The translations under genes were made by a program, and so were the position numbers. Below, piece after piece: positions 63,183 to 64,000 of a DNA stretch of 64,000 nt. The stretch comes from Chlorohelix sp037138995 (GTDB lineage Bacteria; Chloroflexota; Chloroflexia; Chloroheliales; Chloroheliaceae): the NCBI RefSeq assembly GCF_037138995.1, contig NZ_JBAXHI010000006.1:1-64000 (forward strand). The letters are read 5' to 3'. A model generated the notes under the pieces. The model did no database searches. It was not told the origin of the DNA and saw only the letters and a program-made list of their open reading frames with translations. Positions within the stretch are counted from its first letter, which is position 1. The number at the start of each line of letters is the position of its first letter.

Positions 63183-63935
63183 CTACAATCCGCCACTAAA
63201 ACCATCTTTGCGAACACGCCAGAAGTGTAATGACATCAACCCGGCTGCGACCAGCGGTAAAGTAATTACATGGAGTGTGTAGAAGCTTAGCAACGCATTT
63301 TGACCGATTTCATACCCGCCAATGAGCAGGAATTGGGCTTCAGGACCAAGAAATGGGGTGACTTTTGTGGTGTTTGTACCGACCGTAACCGCCCAGAAAG
63401 ATAGTTGATCCCACGGTAACAGGTAGCCGCTAAAATTGAGCAGTAAGGTTACTAACAGTAACATTAGCCCTACAATCCAGTTAAATTCACGAGGGGGGCG
63501 GTAGGCGCGAGTGTAAAGCACCCGGCACATATGCAAAAAGACGGTTATGACCATTGCGTACACCGACCAACGGTGTATAGCACGGAGGAATTGCCCTGCA
63601 AAAACTACCGTTTCGAGGTCTTTTATATTCTGGTAGGCTTGCGTAACCGAAGGCACATAGTAGAACATCAAAAGCACGCCAGAAACGATTAGAGTCAGAA
63701 AAAAGAAAAAGCTCAAGCCGCCAAGACAGAAGGTATAGGTCATTTTTAGGGAAGCGCGGCGGATTGCAGTTGGGTGCAAATGAAGTAATACGTTGCTCAT
63801 AGTCTCCAACGAGCGCGTTCGAGCGCGTTCGAGCCAGATATGTCTGAAAATGCTTTTCCAGAATCTGGAACCAAACTCCTCTGTGCCTTTGAGGAAATTC
63901 CGAACAAATTTCTGGGAATCTTTATTGTTAGCCAT
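63183..63935 (-). CDS. petB: Cytochrome b6-type subunit of a quinol:acceptor oxidoreductase
   Basis: 250 residues with four or five membrane helices, the N-terminal half of cytochrome b. The heme ligands are H121/H135 and H222/H237; the second pair is 15 residues apart, the spacing of b6-type rather than bc1-type proteins. C70 in YTFCLGG matches the cysteine that binds the extra heme c-n (c-i) in b6f and Gram-positive bc complexes. The RxxHRWS and GYLLPWDQ motifs are intact. An N-terminal extension of about 40 residues, basic, precedes the first helix. No subunit IV gene is found downstream (62891-63182 is non-coding); the Rieske gene may lie upstream, outside the window. It would pass electrons from quinol in photosynthetic or respiratory chains. 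Confidence 0.9.
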   Translation of the reverse strand: MANNKDSQKFVRNFLKGTEEFGSRFWKSIFRHIWLERARTRSLETMSNVLLHLHPTAIRRASLKMTYTFCLGGLSFFFFLTLIVSGVLLMFYYVPSVTQAYQNIKDLETVVFAGQFLRAIHRWSVYAMVITVFLHMCRVLYTRAYRPPREFNWIVGLMLLLVTLLLNFSGYLLPWDQLSFWAVTVGTNTTKVTPFLGPEAQFLLIGGYEIGQNALLSFYTLHVITLPLVAAGLMSLHFWRVRKDGFSGGL

Positions 63936-64000
63936 TCTCCGATTTCTACTCTTGTGAGAAAATGCAAGTGAAAGACGGGAGATGACCGAACTAAACCATC

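Noticed and set aside
1..64000. tRNA or rRNA genes
   Set aside because: No cloverleaf with a T-loop and CCA-type end, and no rRNA-like conserved segment, was noticed in any gap; a tRNA search programme would settle it.

Overview
The window reads as a chromosomal segment of a bacteriochlorophyll-making Chloroflexota bacterium of moderate G+C. The main indications are a full-length magnesium chelatase H subunit (BchH), an oxygen-type protoporphyrinogen oxidase beside a radical SAM/SPASM enzyme, a b6-type cytochrome b carrying the extra heme-binding cysteine, a RuBisCO-like protein, and the mix of TPR, SUMF1 and flippase-type proteins common in this phylum. Chloroflexales usually use alternative complex III, so a b6-type cytochrome next to BchH fits better with a lineage near the type I reaction-centre Chloroflexota (Chlorohelix-like). 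That placement is inference from gene content, not proof.

Layout. 1-3 kb: minus-strand operon of three membrane proteins. 3.1-6.7 kb: large PP2C-TPR-membrane phosphatase. 6.9-11.5 kb: AspT/YidE-type transporter, then a glycosyltransferase, flippase-like protein and 2-hydroxyacid dehydrogenase in an overlapping operon. 11.6-17.6 kb: a type IIA topoisomerase B/A pair bracketed by near-identical 58-bp direct repeats, then a PIG-L deacetylase and cysteine synthase. 18.8-23 kb: bchH. 23-28 kb: carA, a PadR regulator, a second flippase and a small secreted protein. 28-32 kb: glgB, a RuBisCO-like protein and a cupin. 32-37 kb: orphan peptide-binding lipoprotein, protoporphyrinogen oxidase, radical SAM enzyme. 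37-45.7 kb: glmS, four tandem FemAB-like acyltransferases (one truncated), a sugar aminotransferase and an SDR, together an envelope or glycan cluster. 45.8-52.8 kb: thrB, a metallopeptidase, a membrane protein, an FTR1 iron permease, a phosphoesterase and a NUDIX hydrolase. 53-57.5 kb: TPR-SUMF1 protein and the flotillin/NfeD pair. 57.6-61.7 kb: prs, a trans-sulfuration enzyme, an MBL hydrolase, a GNAT and a zinc-ribbon protein. 62-64 kb: OmpR-family regulator and cytochrome b6.

Regulation can be partly read from the DNA. bchH, padR, carA and the FTR1 gene each have a recognisable sigma-70-like promoter with a palindrome at or inside it. glgB, thrB and the PIG-L gene have promoters without an obvious operator. 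The radical SAM gene has a promoter between two 13-bp direct repeats.

The window also holds a family of short non-coding repeats. Two copies (50639-50875 and 54862-55090) look like miniature inverted-repeat elements: one has a perfect 13-bp terminal inverted repeat and the other is flanked by an 11-bp direct duplication. Fragments of related modules lie at 1-115, 3011-3067, 6734-6859, 11620-11770, 16514-16572 and 17541-17610. No tRNA, rRNA, CRISPR array or complete IS element was seen.
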